DNA from: Sphingomonas sp. IW22
GTDB lineage: Bacteria > Pseudomonadota > Alphaproteobacteria > Sphingomonadales > Sphingomonadaceae
DNA length: 64,000 nucleotides
Direction: 5' to 3'
NCBI RefSeq assembly: GCF_041321155.1
Contig: NZ_JBGGWB010000005.1
Location: 124,001-188,000 of the forward strand
Position numbers and translations under genes: made by a program. Below the pieces are notes generated by a model. That model was not told where the DNA came from. It did not search any database and worked only from the letters and a program-made list of their open reading frames with translations. Below, piece by piece: positions 37,164-45,009 of this stretch (positions within the stretch are counted from its first letter, which is position 1; every line of letters begins with the position of its first letter).

Positions 37164-37188
37164 AACCAAAGAGCGCCTCGTTGGTTCC
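37164..37188 (-). promoter_or_regulatory. EcfG-like promoter upstream of nepR
   Basis: On the minus strand GGAAC (37188-37184) is followed after 16 bases by GGTT (37167-37164), one base away from the EcfG consensus CGTT. It would let EcfG drive its own inhibitor. No GGAAC element was seen before phyR or ecfG. A weak housekeeping-like pair, TTCACC 37221-37226 and TACTAT 37243-37248, precedes phyR. The rest of the 256-base gap looks unoccupied. Confidence 0.4.
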
Positions 37189-37304
37189 GTGCGTCGAGGC
37201 ATTTTCGGGGGGAGGGGTCCTTCACCTGTCGCGCCATCGTACTACTATCGGGTTTCGCCGTCCCAAATTTGAACGGGGCGGCCGTGAAGGAGACAAGAAC
37301 TATC

Positions 37305-38111
37305 ATGTCGCTTGGCCAGCAGCTTGCCCCGCATCTTCCCTTCTTGCGCCGCTATGGCCGCGCACTGACGGGCAGCCAGACCGAGGGTGACCGTTATGTT
37401 CGTGCAACGCTGGAAGCGATCGTCGCCGCGCCGGAGGAATTTCCCCGCGACGTTGATCCGCGGCTGGGCCTGTATCGCACCTTCCAGGCTATCTGGGGTT
37501 CGACCCAGATCGACGAATTCGGTGGCGAGGATGTCGATCCGTCGAGCGATCAGGAAGCAATCGCGCGCGCCCGTCTGGCCCGCATCGCCCCGCTGTCGCG
37601 GCAGGCGCTGCTCCTGACCGCGATGGAGGGCTTTACCGTCGAGGATACGGGCTATCTGATCGACGTCGACACCGCCGAAGTCGATCGCCTGGTTGCCGAG
37701 GCGCTGGCCGAGATCGAGCAGCAGACCCGTGCGCGTGTACTGGTGATCGAGGATGAGCCGATCATCGCGATGGATATCGAGACGATCGTGCGCGACCTGG
37801 GCCATGAAGTGACCGGCGTTGCCGTGACGCGTGACGAAGCGGTCGCGCTTGCGATGGACGACCGTCCTGGCCTGGTGTTGGCGGACATCCAGCTCGCTGA
37901 CGACAGCTCGGGTATCGACGCAGTGAAGGACATTCTGGCACAGTTCAACGTGCCGGTGATCTTTATCACCGCGTTCCCCGAACGTCTGCTGACGGGCGAG
38001 CGGCCTGAGCCGACCTTCCTGATCACCAAGCCGTTCCAGCGTTCGACCGTCAAGGCGGCGATCAGCCAGGCGCTGTTCTTCGATCAGTCGACGGTTCCGG
38101 CCGCGGCCTGA
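37305..38111 (+). CDS. phyR: general stress response regulator PhyR
   Basis: PhyR is the anti-anti-sigma factor of the alphaproteobacterial general stress response. The 268-residue protein has an N-terminal sigma-like domain (about 1-140, LAPHLPFLRRYGRALTGSQ... GFTVEDTGYLIDVD) and a C-terminal receiver domain starting RVLVIEDEPIIAMDIE, with the phosphoacceptor Asp in LVLADIQLADDSSG and the Lys in LITKPFQ. Phosphorylation exposes the sigma-like part, which binds NepR. ATG 37305 is preceded by GAAGGAGA. Confidence 0.96.
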   Translation: MSLGQQLAPHLPFLRRYGRALTGSQTEGDRYVRATLEAIVAAPEEFPRDVDPRLGLYRTFQAIWGSTQIDEFGGEDVDPSSDQEAIARARLARIAPLSRQALLLTAMEGFTVEDTGYLIDVDTAEVDRLVAEALAEIEQQTRARVLVIEDEPIIAMDIETIVRDLGHEVTGVAVTRDEAVALAMDDRPGLVLADIQLADDSSGIDAVKDILAQFNVPVIFITAFPERLLTGERPEPTFLITKPFQRSTVKAAISQALFFDQSTVPAAA

Positions 38112-38171
38112 AGTATCGCAGCTTCGTAAAAAAGATACGGAGCCAAAACGAACCTGGGGGGTTTAACCGTC

Positions 38172-38309
38172 ATGGCTGATCCAAACGAGCAAGTGCATCT
38201 CGACACCGATCGCGCCCGCGGCGGTTCGACCCCCCATATGACGCGTTACATCCTGCCCATTTCATTGGTGCTGGTAATCGCGATCTTTGCCTATTTGGTA
38301 TTGGCCTGA
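38172..38309 (+). CDS. 45-residue single-pass membrane protein between phyR and ecfG
   Basis: The ATG at 38172 opens a 45-codon frame to TGA 38307-38309. The first half is polar (MADPNEQVHLDTDRARGGST) and the second is one helix, YILPISLVLVIAIFAYLVLA (about 26-45), reaching the last residue. GGGGGG lies about ten bases upstream. It sits 60 bases after phyR and 107 before ecfG, on their strand. The polar N-terminus and C-terminal anchor suggest a tail-anchored membrane peptide. No family is recognised. Confidence 0.6.
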   Translation: MADPNEQVHLDTDRARGGSTPHMTRYILPISLVLVIAIFAYLVLA

Positions 38310-38416
38310 CGCTGGTCAGCGCCGTACCAGGCGGGTCGGGGGTGGTCATGGGTGCGTCGCTTCCCTATGTTCGCGCCCCGGGCCGCGTATCAAATGGCCC
38401 TGCCGAACGGAGCCGC

Positions 38417-39055
38417 ATGTCGCATATTGACGATCAGCAAGCGGACGCGTCCGAAACGGTTGTGCACGAGCATGTCTCGCTGTCCGACCCAGAGTTCAAG
38501 GCGCAGCTTACCCAGGTTATTCCGCACCTTCGCGCGTTTGGCCGCTCCCTGTCGGGCAGCCGCGACACCGCGGACGATCTGGTGCAGGAAACCCTGTTGA
38601 AGGCATGGGCGGCGCGCAAGCGCTTCCAGGCGGGCACCAACATGCGTGCGTGGACCTTCATCATTCTGCGCAACCTGTATCTCAGCCAGATGCGCCGCGC
38701 CCGGTTTAAGGGCGCGTGGGACGATCTGGTTGCCGATCGGCTGCTGGCGGCGCCTGCCAGTCAGGATCGTCATGTCGAATTGACCGACATGCAGCGCGCA
38801 TTGTTGCACCTGCCACGTCCGCAGCGCGAAGCACTGATCCTCGTTGGCGCCGGTGGCTTTGCCTATGAAGAGGCGGCCGAAATCTGTCAGGTCGCAGTCG
38901 GCACGATCAAGAGCCGCGTGGCGCGCGGTCGCGTGGCGCTGGAGAACCTGTTGAGCGAGGGCGATCTGCCCAGCCGTGCGTTGCACGACGCGGGCGACCG
39001 CAGCGCGCTCGACACGATCATGGGTGAGGTCGAAGAACTCAGCCGCTCGCGCTAG
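38417..39055 (+). CDS. ecfG: RNA polymerase sigma factor EcfG
   Basis: This 212-residue ECF sigma factor directs the general stress regulon. Region 2 is visible as PHLRAFGRSLSGSRDTADDL, VQETLLKAWAARKRF and MRAWTFIILRNLYLSQMRR; region 4 as LPRPQREALILVGAGGFAYEEAAEICQ with VGTIKSRVARGRVAL. The placement beside phyR and nepR supports EcfG over another ECF factor. ATG 38417 is chosen over GTG 38342 and ATG 38348 because MSHIDDQQADASE gives the normal short N-terminus. A strong terminator follows. Confidence 0.94.
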   Translation: MSHIDDQQADASETVVHEHVSLSDPEFKAQLTQVIPHLRAFGRSLSGSRDTADDLVQETLLKAWAARKRFQAGTNMRAWTFIILRNLYLSQMRRARFKGAWDDLVADRLLAAPASQDRHVELTDMQRALLHLPRPQREALILVGAGGFAYEEAAEICQVAVGTIKSRVARGRVALENLLSEGDLPSRALHDAGDRSALDTIMGEVEELSRSR

Positions 39056-39079
39056 AAACAACTGAGCCATAACGAAACG

Positions 39080-39112
39080 GGGGCCTGCGCACATGATGCG
39101 CTGGCCCCTTTT
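39080..39112. terminator. intrinsic terminator after ecfG
   Basis: GGGGCC-T-GCGCA (39080-39091) pairs with TGCGC-T-GGCCCC (39097-39108) across a CATGA loop, followed by TTTT (39109-39112). It ends ecfG transcripts. It also lies beyond the minus-strand ORF that stops at 39137. Confidence 0.85.
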
Positions 39113-39136
39113 CCATATGCTCGACTGGCGCTGCTC

Positions 39137-39304
39137 TCAGGCGTACCGATCGAGCGCTTGTAGAAGTTTTGCCATATCCTGCGGCACTGCACGTTCACGG
39201 CGGTAGGCACCTTGTAGCGCAGAGGACAGGCAATCTGCTGCACCCGGCATCGCAACATGCAGGCTGCGAACTTCTTTGCGGGTATCAGGCGGTGCTTGTG
39301 ACAT
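39137..39304 (-). CDS. NepR-like small protein, convergent with ecfG
   Basis: ATG 39304 to TGA 39137 encodes 55 residues. The C-terminal half reads SALQGAYRRERAVPQDM then AKLLQALDRYA. Aligned by eye with the NepR of this window, ten of 25 positions are identical, with one two-residue gap, including AL, the Tyr, VP, LL and the final LD. This is the NepR pattern of two helices joined by a VP turn. The first 20 residues (MSQAPPDTRKEVRSLHVAMP) are unrelated. No clear Shine-Dalgarno is seen. It may be a second anti-sigma factor or a decayed copy. It is the only gene-like feature in the 320 bases between ecfG and glnE. Confidence 0.55.
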   Translation of the reverse strand: MSQAPPDTRKEVRSLHVAMPGAADCLSSALQGAYRRERAVPQDMAKLLQALDRYA

Positions 39305-39309
39305 ATGGT

Positions 39310-39324
39310 TGTAACGCGGTTACA
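39310..39324. promoter_or_regulatory. palindrome TGTAAC-GCG-GTTACA upstream of the NepR-like ORF and glnE
   Basis: A perfect 6+6 inverted repeat with a 3-base centre lies five bases upstream of the NepR-like ATG (39304) and about 50 bases before glnE. Such symmetric sites are typical operators of dimeric repressors. Which gene it controls, if any, is unknown. Confidence 0.4.
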
Positions 39325-39375
39325 GGCTGATCGTTGCTTGACAGGGAAAGGAAAGGTCCTTCCACCCTCGCGGGG

Positions 39376-42051
39376 ATGACAGCGACCATAAATCCTGAAC
39401 GTCTGGCCGACGCGCTGGATCGCGCCCGTGCCGAATCCCCCTTTCTGCGTCTGGCGGCCGAGCGGGAGCCGGCGATTGCCGATGACCTGCAAGGCGCGCT
39501 TGCCGATCCACTGACCCACGCCTTTGCCGGGCTGGACGAGCGACCTGTGGCGGAGCGGCTGCGGCTGGCGCGGTGGCGGCTGGCGCTGATGGTCGCCGTC
39601 GCCGACCTGTCGGGCGCTTGGCCGCTGGAGAAGGTGGTCGCCACGCTCAGCGATTTTGCCGACCGGGTGCTGCATCAGGCGATCGTAACCGCGATTCGGG
39701 AGCGCACGCCCGATGCCGAACCGCGCGGCTTCGTCGCCATCGCGCTGGGCAAGCAGGGTAGCCGTGAGCTGAACTATTCGTCGGACATCGACCCGATCCT
39801 GCTGTTCGACCCCGAAACCCTGCCAACCCGCCCGCGTGAGGAGCCGCAAGAGGCCGCGGTTCGTATCGGCAAGCGGGTGGTCGAGGTGCTTCAGGCCCGC
39901 GATGGCAATGGTTATGTTTTGCGCGTCGACCTGCGCCTGAGGCCGTCGAGCGAAGTCACGCCGATCGCCCTGCCGGTAGAGGCGGCGATCGGATATTATG
40001 AGTCGGCGGCGCTGCCGTGGGAGCGTGCCGCCTTCATCCGCGCGCGCGCCTGTGCTGGCGACGTGCCGTTGGGGGAACGGTTCCTGACCGCCATTCGCCC
40101 GTTCGTCTGGCGCCGCAGCCTCGATTTCGGGGCCATCGCCGAAATTCGCGGCATCACCACCCGCATTCGCGATCATCATTCGCGCGGACAGGCGTTCGGT
40201 CCCGGCTATGATCTGAAGCGCGGTCGCGGCGGCATTCGAGAAATCGAGTTCTTTGCCCAGATCCATCAGCTGATCCATGGCGGCCGCGACCCGGCATTGC
40301 GTGCGCCGGCGACACTTGATGCGCTGGCGGCGCTGGCGGCAGCGGGGCGGATCGACGCGGATGAAGCGGTCGCGCTGGGCGATGCGTATCGCCTGCTGCG
40401 CACGCTGGAGCACCGCGTGCAGATGATCGACGACCGGCAGACCCATGCCCTGCCCGACGGGGAGTCGCTGGACCGAGTCGCGCGGCTGCATGGCCTGAGC
40501 GACGGCGCGTCGCTGCTCGACCTTGCGCGTCCGCATGTCGAGCGGGTGGGAGCGATTTACGACGCGATCGAACCGGAAAGCAGCGACCGGCTGCCCGACG
40601 GTGAGGAGAGCCTGTCGACGCGGCTGGCGGGCGCGGGCTTTGGTGAACCCGAACAGGCAGTCCGGCGAATCGCCGAATGGCGGGCGGGCGCCTATCCTGC
40701 GCTCCGCAGCCCGGCGGCGCGGGAGGCGCTGGAAAAAACCTTGCCCGACCTGATCGTGGCACTTGGCGGGGCACCCGATCCCCATGGGGCGATGTTGCGG
40801 CTGGACCGCATCCTTGCGCGGCTGCCTAGTGCGATCAATTTCTTCCGCCTGATCGACGCACAGCCGCATCTGGCGCGATTGCTGGCGACGGTCCTCAGCC
40901 TTGCGCCGACACTGGCCGACGCGCTGGGACGCCGGGTGGAGATGCTGGACGGCCTGATCGACGCCAGCGCGCTGGAGCCGGTGGGCGACGTGGCTGAACT
41001 GGCTGCCGCGATGTGCGCGGGGCGGCTAGATTACGAACAGCGGCTCGACCATGTCCGCCGCGTCGTCGCCGAAACGCGATTTGCACTGGGCGTACAGATC
41101 GTCGCGGGCGCGCGCGATCCGCTGGAGGTCGCGGGCGGCTATGCCCGGCTTGCCGAAGCCGCGATCGAAACGCTGGCTGCTGCCACGGTCGCGGAATTTG
41201 AACGCGCGCATGGGCGTGTGGCGAACAGCGAATTGCTGATCCTCGCGCTTGGGCGGCTGGGCGGGGGCAAGCTGACCCATGCCAGCGATCTGGATCTCGT
41301 CTATCTCTTCACCGGCGACCACAGTGCCGAAAGCGACGGCAAGCGGCCCTTGGGGGCGGTTCATTACTATAACCGCCTGGCGCAACGGGTGACGGCGGCG
41401 CTGTCGGTGGCGACGGCATCCGGCCCACTTTATCCGGTTGATACGCGGCTGCGCCCGTCGGGTAATCAGGGGCCGCTGGTGGTCTCGCTCGAAGGGTTTC
41501 GGCGCTATCAGCGGGAAAGCGCCTGGACGTGGGAGCATATGGCGCTGACCCGCGCCCGCCCGGTTTTCGGCTCAGACGAAGCACGTCAAAAGGTTCAGGC
41601 GATCATTGGCGAGGTGCTGGCCGGTGCCCGTCCCGACCGCGATGTCGCGGCCGACGCGCGAACGATGCGGGATGAGATGCGGACGCACAAGCCCGCGCAA
41701 GGGCCGCTGGATGCCAAGCTGCTCGACGGCGGTCTGGTCGATCTGGAATTCGCGGTGCATGTGCGGCAGCTGGTCCATCGCAGCGGCTTCAACCCCGATC
41801 TGGCGACGGCGATCGATGCGTTGGCGGCGGCGGGGTTGATCGATGCCGAGTTGCGGGCGGCACATGACATGCTGACGCGGCTGATCGTAACGATGCGGCT
41901 GGTCGCGCCCGACGCGCAGGAACCGCCGCCCCCGACCAAGGCCCTGATTGCACAGGCGCTGGATCTGCCGGACTGGGATGCGGTGACCGCCACGCTGGAC
42001 GCCACCCGCGAACGGGTGTGCGCGGCGTGGATGGCAGCGGCAAAGGAGTGA
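39376..42051 (+). CDS. glnE: bifunctional [glutamine synthetase] adenylyltransferase/deadenylylase
   Basis: GlnE adenylylates or deadenylylates glutamine synthetase in response to nitrogen through PII. The 891-residue protein holds two nucleotidyltransferase domains: ALGKQGSRELNYSSDIDPILLF near residues 120-145 and ALGRLGGGKLTHASDLDLVYLF near residues 625-645, separated by helical regions. The second carries the canonical GG.LT..SDLD motif. ATG 39376 is chosen because the in-frame ATG at 39334 adds only unrelated residues. The bcp gene starts three bases after its stop. Confidence 0.95.
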   Translation: MTATINPERLADALDRARAESPFLRLAAEREPAIADDLQGALADPLTHAFAGLDERPVAERLRLARWRLALMVAVADLSGAWPLEKVVATLSDFADRVLHQAIVTAIRERTPDAEPRGFVAIALGKQGSRELNYSSDIDPILLFDPETLPTRPREEPQEAAVRIGKRVVEVLQARDGNGYVLRVDLRLRPSSEVTPIALPVEAAIGYYESAALPWERAAFIRARACAGDVPLGERFLTAIRPFVWRRSLDFGAIAEIRGITTRIRDHHSRGQAFGPGYDLKRGRGGIREIEFFAQIHQLIHGGRDPALRAPATLDALAALAAAGRIDADEAVALGDAYRLLRTLEHRVQMIDDRQTHALPDGESLDRVARLHGLSDGASLLDLARPHVERVGAIYDAIEPESSDRLPDGEESLSTRLAGAGFGEPEQAVRRIAEWRAGAYPALRSPAAREALEKTLPDLIVALGGAPDPHGAMLRLDRILARLPSAINFFRLIDAQPHLARLLATVLSLAPTLADALGRRVEMLDGLIDASALEPVGDVAELAAAMCAGRLDYEQRLDHVRRVVAETRFALGVQIVAGARDPLEVAGGYARLAEAAIETLAAATVAEFERAHGRVANSELLILALGRLGGGKLTHASDLDLVYLFTGDHSAESDGKRPLGAVHYYNRLAQRVTAALSVATASGPLYPVDTRLRPSGNQGPLVVSLEGFRRYQRESAWTWEHMALTRARPVFGSDEARQKVQAIIGEVLAGARPDRDVAADARTMRDEMRTHKPAQGPLDAKLLDGGLVDLEFAVHVRQLVHRSGFNPDLATAIDALAAAGLIDAELRAAHDMLTRLIVTMRLVAPDAQEPPPPTKALIAQALDLPDWDAVTATLDATRERVCAAWMAAAKE

Positions 42052-42054
42052 AGA

Positions 42055-42516
42055 ATGGCACTGAGTGAAGGCGATGCGATTCCCGACGTGACGGTCGCGC
42101 TGCCCCATGGCGGCACGCGGCGCCTGTCGGCACAGGGCCGGGCGCTGGTCGTCTATTTCTATCCCAAGGACGACACGTCGGGTTGCACCAATGAAGCGCG
42201 CGACTTTTCCGCGGCGATGGCCGATTTCGGCGCGGCCGGTGTCGACGTGCTGGGTATTTCCAAGGATTCGCCCGAGCGCCATGTGAAGTTCGCCGCCAAG
42301 CACGAACTGTCGGTGCCGCTGGCCACCGACGCTGACGACAGCGTTTGCGAGGCGTTCGGGGTGTGGGTCGAAAAAAGCATGTACGGCAAGAAATATATGG
42401 GGATCGAGCGCGCCACCTTCCTGTTCGGGGCGGATGGCCGGCTGGTCCGCGCATGGCGCAAGGTGAAGGTGCCCGGCCATGTCGCACAGGTGCTGGAGGC
42501 GGCGCGCGCGCTGTGA
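42055..42516 (+). CDS. bcp: thioredoxin-dependent thiol peroxidase (BCP-type peroxiredoxin)
   Basis: This 153-residue peroxiredoxin reduces hydroperoxides. The peroxidatic Cys is in YPKDDTSGCTNEARDFS. The rest, DVLGISKDSPERHVKFAAKH and VWVEKSMYGKKYMGIERATF, is characteristic of the BCP/PrxQ group. The stop TGA overlaps a GTG that starts the next gene. Confidence 0.93.
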   Translation: MALSEGDAIPDVTVALPHGGTRRLSAQGRALVVYFYPKDDTSGCTNEARDFSAAMADFGAAGVDVLGISKDSPERHVKFAAKHELSVPLATDADDSVCEAFGVWVEKSMYGKKYMGIERATFLFGADGRLVRAWRKVKVPGHVAQVLEAARAL

Positions 42517-43331
42517 GCCAAAGCATTGCCCAGGCCGCGCGCGTGGTGCTGACCACCGCTGACCCGCGCGCCAAGGTCAAGGCCGCGCGGGCGGCGGCGC
42601 GCGCATGGCGGGCGGGACAGCTCGACCACCGGTTCGACGTGGCGATGCCCGACCGGCCCGCACGCCCCGATGCGCCCGAATTGCTGCCGCCCAATCGTCT
42701 GCCCAGACGGGGTAAGGGCGGATCGCCGCGTGGTCGCGTGGCGCTGATCCACGCATTGGCGCACATCGAATTTGTCGCGATCGATCTGGCGTTCGACGCG
42801 GTGGGGCGCTTTGGTGGCCAATTCCCGCGCGGCTTCGTCGATGATTGGATCGCAGTGGGCGCGGATGAGGCGATGCACTTCGCGCTGGTCGACCGGCGGC
42901 TGCGTCAGCTGGACAGTTTCTACGGCGCGATGGCCGCGCATGACGGATTGTGGGACGCTGCGTTCGCGACGCGCCATGACGCGCTGGGGCGGCTGGCGGT
43001 GGTGCCGATGGTGTTGGAGGCGCGGGGGCTGGACGTCACGCCGCAGACGATCGAGCGCTTTGCCAACGTGGACGACATTCCCACCGTGCGCATCCTGCAA
43101 CGCATTCTGACCGACGAAGTGCGCCACGTCCGCGCGGGAACCCGCTGGTACCAATGGGGCTGCGAACAGGATTCGCAGGACCCGGCAAGCCATTGGCAAT
43201 CCTTGGTCCGGCGGTACTTCCGGGGTGCCGTTAAGCCACCGTTCAACGACTCGGCGCGCGCCTCTGCCGGTCTAACGCGTGATTTCTATGCGCCTCTTGC
43301 CCATGCGGATGCAGGCGGACACACCTGCTGA
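42513..43331 (+). CDS. ferritin-like DUF455 protein
   Basis: This 272-residue protein belongs to the DUF455 ferritin-like family. ALAHIEFVAIDLAFDAV supplies Glu and His of a di-iron type helix pair, VGADEAMHFALVDRRL a second helix, and ILTDEVRHVRAGTRWYQW another with ExxH. It probably binds metal, but the reaction is unknown. GTG 42513 overlaps the bcp stop. A link to bcp and oxidative stress is only suggested by position. Confidence 0.85.
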   Translation: MSQSIAQAARVVLTTADPRAKVKAARAAARAWRAGQLDHRFDVAMPDRPARPDAPELLPPNRLPRRGKGGSPRGRVALIHALAHIEFVAIDLAFDAVGRFGGQFPRGFVDDWIAVGADEAMHFALVDRRLRQLDSFYGAMAAHDGLWDAAFATRHDALGRLAVVPMVLEARGLDVTPQTIERFANVDDIPTVRILQRILTDEVRHVRAGTRWYQWGCEQDSQDPASHWQSLVRRYFRGAVKPPFNDSARASAGLTRDFYAPLAHADAGGHTC

Positions 43332-43421
43332 CGTCACGGCGCGGGTGGGGCTGCGAACCGGACGGTCAATCAGCGGACGGGCATCCCGCCTGACACCGCG
43401 TTCGTGGGTCGCAAGCACATT

Positions 43422-44576
43422 ATGACAGATGTTACGAGCGAGATGAACGGACAGAGCGAACGATCCGATCCATTGTTCCGTACTCGCCAGTTTATTTTCC
43501 ATGATGGCCGCAAGGCGCGGCGGGTGAAGCTGACGCCGCTGAATCAAGCGATGGCAGCGGGCGTGGCGGCAGTTGCGCTGTCGCTGACAGGCTATGGTGC
43601 GGTGCAGGTCGCCGACGCCGGCGCGCCCGACAGCAAGGTCGTGGCGATGCAGGCTGAAGTGGCCCGGATGCGCGCCGATGTCGCTGCAGTCCGCGACGCC
43701 GCCAAGGCGCAGGCGCTGCGCGTCGAGAAGCGTCAGGCACTGATCGCCGCCGTCCTGAGCGGAAAGGGTGATCCCGATCAGCTCGCCGCGCTCGCCGACG
43801 CACCCGAAGCGCGGGCGCAGGCGGTGGCGCAACAAATTCTCGCGCCGCTTCAGCGGGTCGAGGCGCGCCAGGTCCAATTCGCGATGGCTGCGCAGCAGGC
43901 GACCGACGCCCGCATCGCAGCCACCGCGCGTCAGCTGAAGAAGCTGGGTATGAAGCCCGACCGCGTGCTGGCCCGCGCCGGCATGGGCGGCCCCTATCTA
44001 CCGCTCGACAGCAAGGAAGGCGCCGAAGCCGCAGTCGAGGTTAATGCCGACGCGCAGTTCCGTTCGTTGTTCCAGAGCTGGAAGAAGCTGGACACGCTGG
44101 AACAGGCGGTGATTTCGATCCCGTCGCTCCAGCCGGTCGAAAACGTCGCGCTGACGTCCAGCTTTGGCGTTCGTTCGGACCCGTTCCGCGGTACGGCGGC
44201 GATGCATGCCGGGGTCGACATTCCGGGCCCCGTCGGCACCCCCGTATATGCAACCGCCGACGGTATCGTTGCGCGCGCGCAGCGGGCAGGGGCCTATGGC
44301 AATCTGGTCGAGATCAACCATGGCAAGGGCATCCAGACCCGTTACGGCCACCTAAGCAAGATCGTGATCGGCGACAATGTCCGCGTAAAGCGTGGGCAGC
44401 TGATCGGCCTGATGGGTTCGACCGGTCGTTCGACCGGCAGCCATCTCCACTACGAAGTCCGCATCGGCGGCCGCCCGGTGAACCCGCTTCCCTATATGCA
44501 GACTGCCGATATTCTGCTAGGCGCGCAGGACAAGGCGCTGCGTCAGCGCGCCGCGGTCGGCGGACCCGCCAACTAA
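43422..44576 (+). CDS. M23 family metallopeptidase, membrane-anchored
   Basis: This 384-residue protein has a cytoplasmic N-terminus, a hydrophobic segment (AMAAGVAAVALSLTGYGAV, near residues 44-62), a helical coiled-coil-like stretch (VARMRADVAAVRDAAKAQ onward) and a C-terminal M23 peptidase domain. Zinc ligands are visible as HAGVDIPGP (HxxxD) and HLHYEVR. It would cut peptide cross-links in peptidoglycan. ATG 43422 is preferred to GTG 43404. Confidence 0.9.
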   Translation: MTDVTSEMNGQSERSDPLFRTRQFIFHDGRKARRVKLTPLNQAMAAGVAAVALSLTGYGAVQVADAGAPDSKVVAMQAEVARMRADVAAVRDAAKAQALRVEKRQALIAAVLSGKGDPDQLAALADAPEARAQAVAQQILAPLQRVEARQVQFAMAAQQATDARIAATARQLKKLGMKPDRVLARAGMGGPYLPLDSKEGAEAAVEVNADAQFRSLFQSWKKLDTLEQAVISIPSLQPVENVALTSSFGVRSDPFRGTAAMHAGVDIPGPVGTPVYATADGIVARAQRAGAYGNLVEINHGKGIQTRYGHLSKIVIGDNVRVKRGQLIGLMGSTGRSTGSHLHYEVRIGGRPVNPLPYMQTADILLGAQDKALRQRAAVGGPAN

Positions 44577-44657
44577 GACCGCCGTTGAGTTTCGTGAGGT
44601 AGGGGAGGAGAGGGGTCGTCCATTGTCGGCGACCCCCACTTCCCTTATCTCCACAAC

Positions 44658-45002
44658 ATGACCGACACATCCATTGTTCGCGAGATCGCGCTCAGCCCGT
44701 CAGCAGCAGCGCGCGTTGCCGCAATTGCCGAGCGTCAGCAAAAGCCCGCCATCCTGCGATTGTCGGTGGAAGGGGGCGGTTGTTCGGGGTTTCAGTACCG
44801 ATTCGGCTTGGCCGATACGGTTGATGCTGACGATTCGATTGCCGAAACCGATGGCGTGAAGCTGGTGGTCGACTCGATCAGCCTCGACCTGGTGCGCGGC
44901 GCGGAGGTCGACTTCGTCGAATCGCTTGGCGGCGCGGCATTTCGTGTGACCAATCCCAACGCGGCGTCGGGCTGCGGTTGCGGCACCAGCTTTGCGGTCT
45001 GA
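44658..45002 (+). CDS. erpA: iron-sulfur cluster insertion protein (ErpA/IscA type)
   Basis: This 114-residue A-type carrier passes Fe-S clusters to target enzymes. The three conserved Cys are in GGGCSGFQYRF and SGCGCGTSF. The length and C-terminal SGCGCG match ErpA/IscA. The xth gene starts 7 bases after the stop. Naming ErpA rather than IscA is based on the single free-standing copy here and is uncertain. Confidence 0.88.
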   Translation: MTDTSIVREIALSPSAAARVAAIAERQQKPAILRLSVEGGGCSGFQYRFGLADTVDADDSIAETDGVKLVVDSISLDLVRGAEVDFVESLGGAAFRVTNPNAASGCGCGTSFAV

Positions 45003-45009
45003 CGCACCT

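Noticed and set aside
37049-37304. An upstream extension of nepR to ATG 37237 or 37306
   Set aside because: The added residues do not resemble NepR, a strong Shine-Dalgarno sits before GTG 37048, and the likely promoter at 37164-37188 would exclude the longer start.
38111-38416. An EcfG-type promoter before ecfG or phyR
   Set aside because: I looked for GGAAC with a CGTT-like box 16-17 bases on and found none on the plus strand in either upstream region.
39052-40869. A 605-codon minus-strand frame over the start of glnE
   Set aside because: Its composition is that of a shadow and it covers the intact glnE. Only the separate short frame 39137-39304, in another reading phase, has family resemblance.
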